Below, piece after piece: positions 1 through 10,613 of a DNA stretch of 28,821 nt (positions are counted from its first letter, which is position 1; every line of letters begins with the position of its first letter). The position numbers and the translations under genes are program-made. Where the stretch lies: assembly GCA_018398765.1 (NCBI GenBank), contig JAHBMJ010001579.1:1-28821 (forward strand), written 5' to 3'. This DNA is from Chromera velia. Taxonomy: Eukaryota > Sar > Chromeraceae. The notes under the pieces were generated by a model. It searched no databases. It had not been told where the DNA came from and saw only the letters and a program-made list of their open reading frames with translations.

Positions 1-2
1 AC

Positions 3-590
3 AGTGCACAACCGTCACCGTCTCCGGAGCTACACAATAATCAAATGTTCCCTCCCCCATGCAGACCCATGCAGGAGCGTCGAGTCGGACCAGAGCCCCC
101 AAGAGGCAATTTGCAGAGAAAGGGGAAAGGAAAAGGAAAGAGTCCAACAAAGCCTCAAACAGCGTCAGAGTTCAGCTCCCTCCTCTCTGGAGCTGCAGGA
201 GGAAGAGAGGGCCGCCCCCTTCCTCGAGTCTCAACAGAACCCTTCAGAGAACTTGAAGAAGAAGAAAAGCAGATGGGGGGCACCGGACACTTCGATTCCT
301 TCCTCGGGGTTGAAGAAAGAAGGAGCAGAGAAAACGAAGAGTTTGGGTACTCTCTGAGAGGTCATTCTGCTTGGCCTGAAGACGCAGGTCCCCTTCCTCC
401 TTCCTCTTCCATCACCTCCAGTCTGCCTGCCCCTGTGCGCGCACCCTTCCCCTTCTACGGAATGGAATCCCTAGATCTGGAGGAAACGGCGTCAATGACG
501 AGAAAACTGAAAAAACGAAAGGACAAAATCCGTCAGCTTCCCCACGATGACCCACCAAGGCCCCCTGGATATGCCAGCCGCGGGGATTGA
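3..590 (+). CDS. Possible C-terminal part of an unrecognised protein, open from the window edge
   Basis: One frame is open from base 3 to a TGA at 588-590; the first ATG is at 45, but the frame has no stop before it, so it may continue upstream of the window. The product would be at least 181 residues, rich in Lys, Glu, Pro and Ser, with a basic cluster (KLKKRKDK) near the C-terminus and the ending PGYASRGD. I recognise no domain, signal peptide or membrane segment. The stretch is GC-richer than the DNA right of 720, which suggests coding or recently coding sequence, but an overlapping 117-codon frame exists and low complexity weakens the case. It could be a last exon, an untranslated region or a transposon remnant. 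Confidence 0.3.
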   Translation, partial: SAQPSPSPELHNNQMFPPPCRPMQERRVGPEPPRGNLQRKGKGKGKSPTKPQTASEFSSLLSGAAGGREGRPLPRVSTEPFRELEEEEKQMGGTGHFDSFLGVEERRSRENEEFGYSLRGHSAWPEDAGPLPPSSSITSSLPAPVRAPFPFYGMESLDLEETASMTRKLKKRKDKIRQLPHDDPPRPPGYASRGD

Positions 591-682
591 CTGTTATTGG
601 CTGCAGCTATCCACGGGCTGTTCCTTCCTGTCAGGTAGCGCTGTTGGCCACGGTGCTGTACGGGGAGGGACAAAATCATCCA

Positions 683-719
683 ATGCCGGGAGGGGTGACT
701 GCAAAGACTTTCCCGGCAT
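683..719. other. 9-bp inverted repeat upstream of a TATA-like stretch
   Basis: ATGCCGGGA at 683-691 is matched by its exact reverse complement TCCCGGCAT at 711-719, leaving a 19-base loop. A TATAAAAA-like run follows near 757. It could be a hairpin in a transcript end or a dyad factor site near a promoter; no gene start can be tied to it. Confidence 0.4.
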
Positions 720-819
720 GTGTTAAATTAAATATCAAACACAAAAACATAGACTGTATAAAAAGGGGATCATGCAAAAGAAGCCGGAAAAGAAGACAAA
801 AGAAATAAATTGGTTTACA

Positions 820-1514
820 AAATTATTAATCCTTAATTGTTCAGTAGTACGTTTAATTGTCATACCGATGTATATTTAATCACCGCAAAGGAACTAGCAA
901 AGGAATTGTATGTCTGTTTTTATTATAATTAAGAATGGTAGGACCTAGGGTCTAACCTAGCTAGAGTAAGACTTCTATGAACATATAACATTATGACGCG
1001 TTGGATGAGCTGTGTTTAAACTTTTAAATGTGAAACTCTAATTGGTGAAACTTCATTGAATTTTTCTAGGAGTTGTGTATTAATCATAGCGATATCAGTG
1101 ATCATATCACTAGCAATACCCTAGGCAATACCACTATACTTCAACATAACTAGCAACACTGCCAACACAAATTTCATATAAAATGCAATCAGTTATAAAT
1201 ATAATATTATTTTATGCATGTTATACGCTAAGTTATACGCCGCGCCGGCCGGCGCCGCCGGGAGCTTAACATTCCAACTGTCAGTACAGTGATTGAGGTA
1301 AATTAGACATTCTCTTAGTATGAGTAACTAACTAGGTAACTAACTATGATAAGCTAGTGTTAGCTGGTGTTATGATTTTTAAATCTATAGGATAAGATAA
1401 CCCAGATAGACTCATATATAAATTGATAAAAAAAAGTGGTGGAGAACATAATATCTGAACATTTGTTTAACAACTGTATGTATAGTCTCAGTTTGCACTT
1501 TTGTAAAGTCAGTT
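820..1514. other. AT-rich intergenic DNA without a recognisable gene
   Basis: No open frame of note lies on either strand. The stretch is strongly AT-rich and contains short dyads such as AGTGATCATATCACT near 1096. One GC-only island stands out: a 14-bp perfect palindrome at 1242-1255. Confidence 0.7.
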
Positions 1515-1658
1515 AAAAGTCTAAACAGTTACTACTACTAAACTAAACATTTATCAATCATGTAATCATTCAATCAATCATACAATTAATCAAAAGTCTA
1601 AACAGTTACTACTACTAAACTAAACATTTATCAATCATGCAATCATTCAATCAATCAT

Positions 1659-1668
<10 letters not shown>
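1515..1668. repeat. Tandem duplication of a 77-bp unit
   Basis: Two adjacent, nearly identical units of 77 bases begin at 1515 and 1592, each starting AAAAGTCTAAACAGTTACTA and ending in an AATC-rich stretch. Only a few positions differ (for example TGTAATC against TGCAATC), so the duplication looks recent. It runs directly into an AATC microsatellite. Confidence 0.9.
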
Positions 1669-1691
<23 letters not shown>

Positions 1692-1701
1692 TAATCATGC
1701 A
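1653..1701. repeat. AATC tetranucleotide microsatellite
   Basis: AATC/TCAA units repeat from about 1653 to 1695. The same tetranucleotide or its complement recurs at 2431-2450, 20688-20740 and 24207-24250, so it is a common simple repeat of this genome. Confidence 0.85.
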
Positions 1702-2907
1702 ATATCAAACAAATTATTTTTTATTTTTAATTAAATTTTCTCTTATAATTTGCAACTTGCTGGTTGTAAACCTTTTCTAGTTGTTTCATCTTTCTACAGA
1801 CCCTGCTCCTTTGATTGTCCTCTTGATCATGTTCAGGCTTCTTTGAGCCATGCATGATTAACGTCGATCGGTGTGCAATATCTCCCTTCACAGTGTGACT
1901 GTCTTGCGACTAATCTCAGGCTCCCGTTGAGAGAAAGCGATCAGTCTTAACAGCTGAATTGAATTTTGATCGATGTGTTGTCAGGAGGTCGACTAAAGGG
2001 GAGACGTCCACCACAAAAGAAGACGGGAGAGGGGTCAAACATGGTAAGAAGCTCGCAACACTCAAACCAACGCGAGCGAAAGAAATCAAGGAAATCATTT
2101 GAAGCAAAAGATGCATAGAGATGACTTCATTTAATTCACAATTGAAGATCATGCATGCACTCAGTGTTCATAACATCAACATGAAGAAACAAACGATGTT
2201 CACAAAGACATGTGGGGTGTCGACCGACACCGCATGCATGCATACAAGTACAAGGTGGGCAGGGCAATCAACCCGAGACAGAGATGAGACAGAAGCCCTT
2301 GCTGAAGGAAGGACGGTGACTCAGAATGGAGACGTGCTTCGCATCTCCAAAAAAAAGGGGACCACCCTTTGCCCACCCTCTAGACCGACAGACCAAGCCC
2401 TCAAGACGGGTTTCAATCTTTCCGGTCAATTGATTGATTGATCAATCGCTTTGCCAAATCATATTTGAAGATTTGAAGAGAAGAAAGGATATAGGGGGGG
2501 AGGATGAAAGAAAAGAAGAGAAACACAGAGAGATATTGAGTTAAACCACCATCTGAACAAACGACCTCTCATCAGAGGCCGCGCATGCAAGTCAGATCGA
2601 AGTCATTAAGGACACATGAAGAGTCAGAGTCATACACATGTCGTAAATTCTAAATCCTCTTCCCTCGCCCCCCTGGAGCCCCTCTCCCGCTTCCCTCATT
2701 GCATGCAGTCATTCATGATACGGTTGATACGTACCACTGTCGTACCAATCCCCTCCCAAACCCCCCTCTCCCCACCCCTCAAAGGCTATCTACCAATGGC
2801 ATGCCAAAGAAGCGACTGAGGAGCTTGCCTTAACAGTGTCTGCCTGATTGCTTTCCAGATTTCACCCTGGTTCCTTCTCTGTACATTTCTTTTTTGTGTC
2901 TCTCTCT
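1702..2907. other. Intergenic DNA downstream of the coiled-coil gene
   Basis: I see no convincing gene. An open frame at 2121-2441 has no recognisable domain and biased, repetitive content. Several copies of an ATGCATGCA-type motif occur (2151-2159, 2232-2243). The right part probably holds the 3' untranslated region of the minus-strand gene that ends at 2908. Confidence 0.6.
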
Positions 2908-4293
2908 TCAGTCAAACTGTTCACCAACAGAGGCGAAGAAGATTCGAAAAATGAGAGGAAACACGCAGAAAAAGAGGAAAAAGGCAGTAACAGGATCGTG
3001 GATCATAGTGTTGACAAAGAAGGAAGCGAAGGATGCGAAGGGAAAACAAAATTCCTCACTCTCGACACTCAGTGCGTCTCTGTCCCCCTCTGCTTTTTCC
3101 TCATCTTTTTCAACTTCATCTTCCTCTTCTATGATGCTTTTCTCGGTTCTTTGCAGCTGTTCCATTGCGTTCTCCATTCGAATCATCAGTTCGGTTTCTT
3201 CTTCACTGGTCTCTTCGAAGGCTTCAAATTGAGACAGGGACAGTATAGAGGAAAGCCTCGAGAACGACTCCCTGCAAGAAACGCGCTCCTCCACTTCCAC
3301 CAGACGCAGCTCCAGCTCTTTGACCATCTGCGTCGTGCGTGAAAGGAGATTGTCCAATGGCATGCCGGCAGTGCCTTCACCGCTTTGAGACAGAGACAGT
3401 GCAAAAGCACCACCCTTCTCCTCCTCAGTTTCCTTGATATCCTCAAGTTGGATTCTCTTCACCGCCATCTCGTCATACGCCTTCTTGATCTCGGTACGAA
3501 AGATCTTCTCTCGCTCGGCGTCCTTCTCTTCCAGAAGTTGAAGCCGCTCTCTGAGAACTTCGTTCTCACGGGTCAGGGCAATCACTTTGGACTCTGCCCG
3601 AGCATCATGATGAGAAACACTTGGAGGGGCACAGATGTTCGTGTCCATCGATGCAGGAAAAGAGGGGGGCACTTCGAAGTCCGAAGTCTCAGTCAGGTTG
3701 GCGGAGGAATCCGGTGCGTTGTTGTACTGAATGCGGGCGTGGTAGATCTTTCTCAAGAAGTCGTACCGCTCCTTCATCTCTTCCTCGGACTTGCGGGCCT
3801 CTGTCAGTTCTTCTTCCTTCTTGGAGGCCTCGTCTTGGAAGTGCTTGACCTGGGTGCAGAGACCGACGATGAGCATGCTCTGTTCCTTGATCTTCACCGT
3901 CATCTCTGCGTTCGTCTTCTCCAGCAAGAGAATCTCCTCGTCGCTCCTGGTCTGGCGCTGCTGCTGCAGCTCGACTTGTCTTGGGGAGAAAGGTCGGCTC
4001 ACACTCGAGGAGGAGGCGGTGGATGCGGTCGACAGTCGCCGGGTGTCATGCCGAGACGACATCAGTTGAGACGCTGCAGACAAGAAACAGGATGCACAAT
4101 GCATTGATACACACGAATTGAGAAGGAGAGGATCAACAAAGTTCACCGTTCAGTCTCAACGTTGACGGTTGCACAAAGAGGCACATTCAAGTTCCTTCCA
4201 AACAAACGAACACAGAAAACTTAACGTCTACTGACCCCCAACTTTCCTCTGTTGTGCTCGTGTAAGAGGCTGGGGTCCGGAAGACGTCGGCAT
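2908..4293 (-). CDS. Coiled-coil protein, two exons, possible C-terminal membrane anchor
   Basis: Model: exon 1 4293-4236, intron 4235-4074 (GTCAGT donor, TCTGCAG acceptor), exon 2 4073-2908, about 407 residues. The exon 1 start (MPTSSGPQ) is preferred over the unspliced frame starting at 4146 because the splice joins in phase and both sites match the other introns here. A Ser/Thr-rich basic head (about 22-50) is followed by heptad-like, Glu/Lys/Leu-rich helices at about 52-137, 179-238 and 262-345, typical of a structural or tethering coiled coil. The frame ends with a Phe-rich hydrophobic run (about 375-398) that could be a tail anchor. It is also a polypyrimidine tract, however: a GTGAGG donor and a GAACAG acceptor flank it, and splicing there would end the protein just after SVE. 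No catalytic motif is seen and no family assigned. Confidence 0.72.
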
Positions 4294-4635
4294 GATGATC
4301 CTTCACAAGACACACTGTCAGACACTGGAGGAATCGCTCTGTCAGTCTGAGATTCAGTCACTTCAAGAACACCGTCGCGAAAACGGATAGAGATGCACGA
4401 CTGAAAGAGACCGACAGCGAAAAAGACACGTTAGGACCAGAAAGGAAAGATCAGATCAGGGAATATGTGAAGTAGACCAAGTAGACGGTTGTGTCTGTAC
4501 AGCAGCGCGTTTGCGGTCGACTGTGATTCACAAGCTGAGAGCAAACTTTTCGGAGACGCGTACGTATATATATATATATATATACGTGTCGAATCTAATT
4601 ACCCGAAGAATCGGCTAATTTGCATGCATGAGCCG
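4294..4635. promoter_or_regulatory. Upstream region of the coiled-coil gene, left flank of the retrotransposon
   Basis: This 340-base stretch holds the probable 5' untranslated region and promoter of the minus-strand gene starting at 4293. At 4562-4587 is a perfect palindrome, ACG followed by ten TA units and CGT. A TGCATGCATG motif lies at 4621-4630 immediately before the terminal repeat of the retrotransposon. No TATA box can be tied to a start site. Confidence 0.4.
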
Positions 4636-4756
4636 CCAGGAATTCGGGAGTATAGCAGTTTGAGGAGTCCTCTGGATAGGCTAGAGAATCGACACGGGAG
4701 GGCCTCTAGGATTCCACTGGAGGAATCTCAAGAGAGATGAGACTCTACTTTTCACT
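4636..4756 (+). repeat. Left terminal direct repeat (short 5' LTR)
   Basis: This 121-base stretch starts CCAGGAATTCGGGAG and ends TACTTTTCACT, and recurs at 19134-19251. It contains a small dyad, GATTCC and GGAATC. The ends are not the usual TG...CA, so the true edge may be off by a few bases. The right edge is set by the loss of similarity at the TGGCGCC site. Confidence 0.82.
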
Positions 4757-4773
4757 GGCGCCGTCACTAAGGG
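4756..4773 (+). other. Candidate primer-binding site
   Basis: TGGCGCCGTCACTAAGGG follows the left repeat directly. TGG is the expected complement of a tRNA 3' CCA, and the position is correct for minus-strand priming. The matching tRNA (3' end ...GACGGCGCCA) is not in the window, so the identity of the primer is unknown. Confidence 0.55.
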
Positions 4774-4843
4774 AGTCTCCCGTTGTCATTCCGACAACAT
4801 TTCCCTTGATGTATTCCCGATTCCCTACTGCAGGTAACTTACT

Positions 4844-7669
4844 ATGGGTCCCAAGAAGGACGCTCCCCATGGGTGCATCACGATCAAGGGTATGGAGACG
4901 AAGACCGTGGGCGTCTTCGGCCTCACAGATGATGCGGACATCATCGAGTGGGTACAGCAATATGCAGATGCTGTTGCTATTCTTGGGAACTCGGACGAGT
5001 GGCTTGGCGGGCTCACCCTCACCAATAGGAATAAGGTGGGGGTTAACGTCAAGCACTACGTTGCAAGGACCGAGGTGGAAGTGCTAGAGAAGGTGGTGGA
5101 ACGGGTGCCCCACCTCAGCTTGGAAGTCTTTGAGCAACTCCGGATTTTCCATAGGCATGTTGTGGACTGTGTTTCTCCGCCCGATACGGAGTGGATGAAG
5201 AGATATCTGCAGCGGACTGATGTCTTGAGAATGGGCAAGGCGAGGATTATGGAAATCAGGGAGCTTCTCTCACGCCAAGAGAAGGAGAGAATCTCTGGTC
5301 CCCAGTTGAAGTCTCTGAATGAGCAGATCCTCTGCCTACAGACTCTGAAGGAACCCTCCTCCCTCTTCCTGTCTCGCCCTGTTATGTTTTCTTCAGGTGG
5401 GGAGCTCTATGGGGGAGCTTCAACAGAGATGAAAGTGAAGACGGAGGAGGAGACAGGAGCGATACCAGACACCTTCCGTCAGATGTCCGTCCCCGTGTCC
5501 AGTGAGCAGCGTCCGGCCTCTGATGAGCAGAACCGCTGTAGCAGTAGCAGTAGCAGTAGCAGTTCCAGTGGGGGGGTGCAGGTGGTCGGTGTGCGACCTG
5601 ACACAACCCTGGTAGAGAAGAAAAAGAACCAGTACGAGGACTTCGTAGCCTAGATATCGGGTCTGGACGCCGAACGGGATGCTGATAAGCTCCGAATTCT
5701 GGAGATCCAGAAGGAAGAAAATGAAGTGCTAAGTGGCATACCTAAGAGGGACAACTTCCCTGAGGGGTCCGAAGGGAAGGAGGCGTACGCATCAGAGCTG
5801 GCATCCTGGGCCGAGAAGAAAGAGGTCTTCGATGCTGAGAAGGCTAACAGGGATACGCTGGTAGCGACCCCATAAGGTCACATTGACCAGTTGGCGTCTG
5901 ATGTGTTTGCTCTGAATGAGTAGGCCGACAAACTCCGCAAGGAGATAGACGTGCTCTCTCCTCCTCTCCAGGCCAAGGGCGTCCCTGGGGGTGCTGCTGA
6001 AGGCCGCCTGCCTTCGGTATTCCAGATGACCCCCCTTACAGGTGGGGGGGTGTATCCTGCTGTGTCTCCCCCTGAACCTGCGATGGTGTCTGTAGGTGGG
6101 GGGGTGCATACGGGTGATGTCGGGGCTCCGGGTGCTCCTGACATCTTCTTTTTCCTGGGAGTTAGGGAGTCGAGTGGAACTCAGGGGAGGCCAAAGTATA
6201 ACCCTGAGGATCCTTTCATCGCCTACACCCTGGAAGAGATCTTGACATCGATCCCGAGGACCTTTGTGGAGATGCAAGATAAGGTCATGGCGATGATCTT
6301 TGCACACTTTTTCAAGACGATCCAGTACTCGACCTCTGCTCTCATCCTGGAGTACGAGAGGATTGCCTGTAAGCCCTGTCGGTTCGGTACCTACACAGAG
6401 CTGCTGGTGTATCATAAACGTCTTCTGAACTACCTGGTTGAGGAGAACATCGTCTACGAGCTTGGTATAAAGTACAGGCTCGGGCTCCTGATGGCACACC
6501 TGCCAAACGACCTCATCATGAGGTGGTAGGAGAGACAGAACCCGATGGACCTCACCAGCGAAGTGGAGATCATTAAGGAAATCCACGTTATTGCTGCCCA
6601 GGCGGAGACCTTCAACAAGTCTCTCGGGGATGCCTGGGGCCGGGGCCTGGTTAAGGGAGCTCTCGTCGAGGACTTGAAGAGAGAGTGGGAACAGAAGGCG
6701 GCAACCTTCGGTGTGAGGGACTCGGGGGGTGCCTCGCGGGGGGGTATCATTCCAAAGGTTCCTTTCGTGGCGTTCGTGGGGCCTGGAGGAGTCCCGCAGA
6801 GGAAGTCCCCTTCCAAGGCAAAGGGAGGGAAACCCTCAGGAGGAAAAACCCCTAACTCCGGCGGGAAGGGCAGGGGCAACTCTGATCGTGGGAGGCAGGG
6901 CAGTGTTGGAGGGGGTTTCGGCAAAGGGGATGGCGGGGGGAGCTCCAATCGGGGGCGCTCTCCTGGGTCCAATTCCTCTGCTCCCTCCAGTTGATACAAT
7001 GACAAGGGGGTAGAAGGAAAGGACCGTCCTCCCACTCAGGCCGTTGTCAACTCCAGGGGCCCCAACAGGAACCCCGTTCTCGATCGATATGGTGTCCGAC
7101 ACCGGGACGGATCTGGGTCGGATGCGTTCATCGGAACGATGGCAGGACCTGCAGAAACTCCAATCAAGCCCGGTCAGTGGGATAGAGAGTTTAGGTCTTT
7201 GTGGGACAAAGCGTGTTGGGATCCTGCCAGCAGGAAGAGCCTTCCCCACGGGTACCGCGATAGGCAGTGCCTGAGATGCAACCGTCCGGACGGACATACA
7301 GAATAGGGGGGCCATGAGGCCTGTCCTTGGATTCGAAAGAAGGACGGCTGCCCAGCGTGTAAAACGATGGGCCATGCTCCCAACAACTGCCCTGACAAGA
7401 ATGCGAAGAAGTGGTGGATGATGAAACAGATGGACAAGACCGGGCAAGACAGGGGCAGCTCGGGGGGCCGCCCTAAGAGTCCTCCGGGAGGAGGAGGCCG
7501 TGGAGGCGGCTCCGGAGACCATCGAGGGTCTCCCTATCCTGGTTGTGGGGGCGGCTCAGGGGGGAGAGGAGGTGGTGGGGGTCGCGGCCATGGTGGGCGC
7601 ACCCTTTCTCCCGGCAGGTTCAACAACGAGAACTTCGAGAAGAAGAACTCAGACTCCAGACAGGCGTAG
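4844..7669 (+). pseudogene. gag: Retrotransposon gag with two zinc-finger-like motifs and an RGG tail
   Basis: Translation would start at ATG 4844, 87 bases after the left repeat. One frame runs through to 7669, interrupted by stops at 5651 (TAG), 5873 (TAA), 5921 (TAG), 6527 (TAG), 6992 (TGA), 7304 (TAG) and 7667 (TAG) but without a frameshift. The product resembles a capsid/nucleocapsid precursor: a helical N-terminal part, a serine run at about 5538-5566, a capsid-like helical region at about 6190-6530, and a Gly/Lys-rich basic stretch at 6720-6990. A perfect CX2CX4HX4C knuckle lies at 7349-7390, preceded by a second Cys/His cluster at 7268-7324 that one TAG interrupts. The end is an RGG-type Gly/Arg tail. 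These features fit binding and packaging of element RNA. No function is expected now. Confidence 0.82.
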
Positions 7670-9178
7670 CGGGGGGGTAGTGACCTTCCTGTGTCTTCGC
7701 AGGCTGTCGGTCCTGGGGGTCAGGACGATGATGATGTCGTAGTAACGGGTGGCATCTCACGTGAGAAGGGGAACTCGTTCAACCTGACCATCCACGTATC
7801 CAAGGGTGAGGAGAAGACCACTCATGGGGAGGGGTCTCTCGGAAAGGTTTGCTTTGCAGACCAGCTTGGTCTCCCTATGTACTATGAGCCTGGAGCCAAG
7901 TACTCGTCCGACTACGACACAATGACCTTCTATGTATGGCATGATGGGGCTATAGAGCGCCTGTCTGCCTGGGATCCTGTTGGGACCCACACGGGGGTCG
8001 ATGTATGGAGAGAAGAAGTCTGTGGAGCCTGGCAAACGATCTTGTCCGATAAGCCTGAACGGACAGGCTTGGAACGTATGGGGTGGGCTATCTTCCCTGC
8101 AGGTTTGGAGACTTGCATAACGGTCATGCAAGCCTTCCAGTCAGAGTTCACTATGGGAGGAGTCCAGCGCATCAGGAATATGATGGAGGAGCAGGACCTC
8201 CATCTCTCTGAGGTCATCTCTCGCACACGGGGACCGGAAGACGAGACCACCATGGGTGCGGTGCCCTCTGGATCGAAGTCTGCGGTTTATACGGTCTCCC
8301 AGTACAAGAGTGAACTGATGAACGACCCGAGCAGGACCCAGCGTCGGGCTGGGTTTCCAGAGAAGTGCGAGGTCTACAAGGTTTTAGGAAATGCGAGATC
8401 CCAAATCCCCGAGCTCATCGAGTACAGGGTCTTCAAGATCCATATAGACTCCTGTATATTCGGGAACGTCATTTCCTAGAGGAAGGTGAGGAGTCTCATC
8501 CGTGCCTTTGGGGGGCCGGATATCCCGGACTGGATGGGTTTGTTCACGTGGGGTGTTGGGGAGGAGGGAGACGGGCCTTTAGATAGGGGGCTTCCCAGAA
8601 GGACGCGGCACCGGCACTATCAGTATCTTGTCACGGGACAGGATTTCATTGAGTGGAAGGTGCAGTTGGAGATGCCCCTCCAGTCACAGGGACTGGGGGA
8701 TGAGGCGGTGTTCTTCTGTGCTGCGGTTCTTGGCATCCGGTTTCGGACTCACAACCCCTCCCGCGCTCCCAAGAACATTGTCGTCCCCTGCCTCCTCCAC
8801 ACAGTCAATCAGCCAAATCTCCCTGACGTGCTGATTCGCAATGCTCCTGATGCAGGTCTCTTCGTCCCTCGTTCTTCGCCGAAGGATGTCCTCCTCGCCT
8901 ACCATGCGTGGATAGAGAAAACGAAGGAGGAGAGGCAGATCTCATATGGGGTGAGGCTGTTTATGGACCTGATGTACCAGGAGGGGGTGCGTCAGGGAAT
9001 TCCGCAAGTTGATGTTGAGGTCATGGATACTTCCTTTAAGGTGGGGGCACCGGAGGCCTGCATCATTAATTTACAAGCCCTGGGGAGACCGGCCGGATGG
9101 GTACGGCCTCAACCACCTCCCTCGAGCAGTGTACGACCGCAGCCCGCACCACAAGGCCGTTCCGAACGAGTCCTTTGA
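7670..9178 (+). pseudogene. Protease-containing part of the retrotransposon polyprotein
   Basis: The same frame as gag continues from 7670 with a single TAG at 8477 until a TGA at 9176. Near 8441-8475 the translation reads [13 protein letters not shown], which looks like an aspartic protease active site (hydrophobic-D-S/T-G...) with Cys in the Gly position; the Asp codon is 8447-8449. In copia elements the protease lies between gag and integrase, as here. About 250 residues before and 230 after this motif match nothing I recognise. Around 9085-9100 the better reading moves by +1: the following frame continues into integrase, so the TGA at 9176 is probably outside the original reading frame. 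Confidence 0.55.
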
Positions 9179-10613
9179 GCACTCCCTTGGGGGCGGTCCC
9201 TAAGGAGGTTCATGCAGGTACTGGTTCCAATCACTACAGGAGGTATGGGACCGGTGGAACAAGGCGCGGAAGCTGAGGCAGCAGAGGGATCCTTATGAGA
9301 GGATTCCTCGAACCCCTCTCCCCGACGCGGAGAAGAAAAGGTCGGCCAAGAAGGACTTCAGAGCCACATCCGACAGCGTCAAGGTCCCTGTGGCTGCATA
9401 TCCGATCACGTATTAGGTCGTGCGTGGATAGACCGCCTCGGAGCTGGCGGACACCGACCACTGTCAGTAAGGTCCCTTTCTCGTGGTGAGAAAGTTTGAT
9501 GCTGGAGGCGCTGCCCACTTCAAACCATGGGACTACGGGTATGAACGGACGCACCTGGCTGCCTTCTCGGCCGTCATGGTCAACTAGAAGCATGAGGTGA
9601 TGGCGCTGCACGCGCACTATGGATACCAGAACTTCGACGATCTCAAGGAGACTCTCACGGCTGAGGGCATTGAGATTGATGAGGACTGCAGAGGGTGGGT
9701 TTCTGCATGTCCCCTCTGTCAGCTGAAGAACGCGATCACTCTTCAGATTCACAAAAGGAGTGAACAGTTGTCAGCGGATTAGAGGCCGATCAAGGGAACG
9801 GTCTAGATCGTCGATATCTGGTTCTTCAAGGACCTTCTTGTGAAGGCCGAGACAGGGGGCTTCGGAATGATGGTCGTTCTCTATAAGCCAGGAGCTGGGT
9901 TCTCTCTGGCCCATCCAGCTAAGGAGAAAGATGAGGCTTCCCTCATCGACTGCGTGCATTACTTTGCTCGCTGGCTGAGGCGTCCGCACCTGGTGTGCAT
10001 GGACGGAGAGAAGGTGGGAGCGGGTGCCTCCTTCTAGTTGTAGCTCCGGGGGGACGGGTCCCCCGGACTACACCCCATCGAGTACCGTCAGGGACTTCCA
10101 TACGTTGGAAAGGATCTGCAGGCTCTGGTCGAGCGCTGCATCTGCAGCAATCGGGAGGGAGTGGCCCTCCTCATGTCAGACCCGAACCACCGTTTTCTCC
10201 TTGCTGTGATTCACTTCGTGGCGATGGGGGAACGTTGGAAGTATTCCTTGCGTTTCACAGAATGGTGGGGGGCATCCCTTTTACCCTGACTTTTCGGAGA
10301 GCGCCTCCTGGATGGAGAGTGGGGGACACCGCGGTGGTATCCATGCCCTCCCTGGGAACGGAGTTGCGTAGAGTCATTATGCAGTTCTTGGCTGCACTCA
10401 TGCACGATGTTGTCGCGGTCTTTTATAGGCACAAGGAGAAAAACGTTCAAGGGGAACGTTTTACCGTCCTGCAGGTCCACTCGGAGCATCTGCAGACGGT
10501 CCCGGACAACCTCCGCCTCTAGGGGGGGCCTCGTTTCAATCAAGATGGAACCATCCTCCTGGCTCTGGCGGGCGGAGAACAGGAGGATCCTTGACTCTGA
10601 AAAACTTCTGTAA
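9096..10613 (+). pseudogene. Retrotransposon integrase, broken
   Basis: In this frame a HHCC zinc-binding region is visible at about 9606-9725 (paired His in LHAHYGY, then CPLC), followed by the catalytic core: an Asp in VDIWF (9813-9815) and a second Asp in CMDGEK (10002-10004). The third acidic residue is less clear; the Glu at 10131-10133 (LVERC) is the best candidate, 42 residues on, against about 35 in the family. The frame carries TAG at 9414, 9429, 9585, 9780, 9804, 10035 and 10041 and TAA at 9201, 9468 and 10611. Between about 10290 and 10560 another frame reads better, so two compensating frame changes are likely. Integrase would insert the cDNA into the nuclear genome; this copy cannot. 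Confidence 0.75.

Noticed and set aside
2121-2441. 106-codon open frame
   Set aside because: No domain, no matching splice or start context, and it lies in the downstream region of the minus-strand gene.
4844-10043. UAG read as a sense codon across the element
   Set aside because: The host katG, myosin, coiled-coil and secreted-protein genes need no UAG reassignment, and frameshifts plus TGA codons show ordinary decay.
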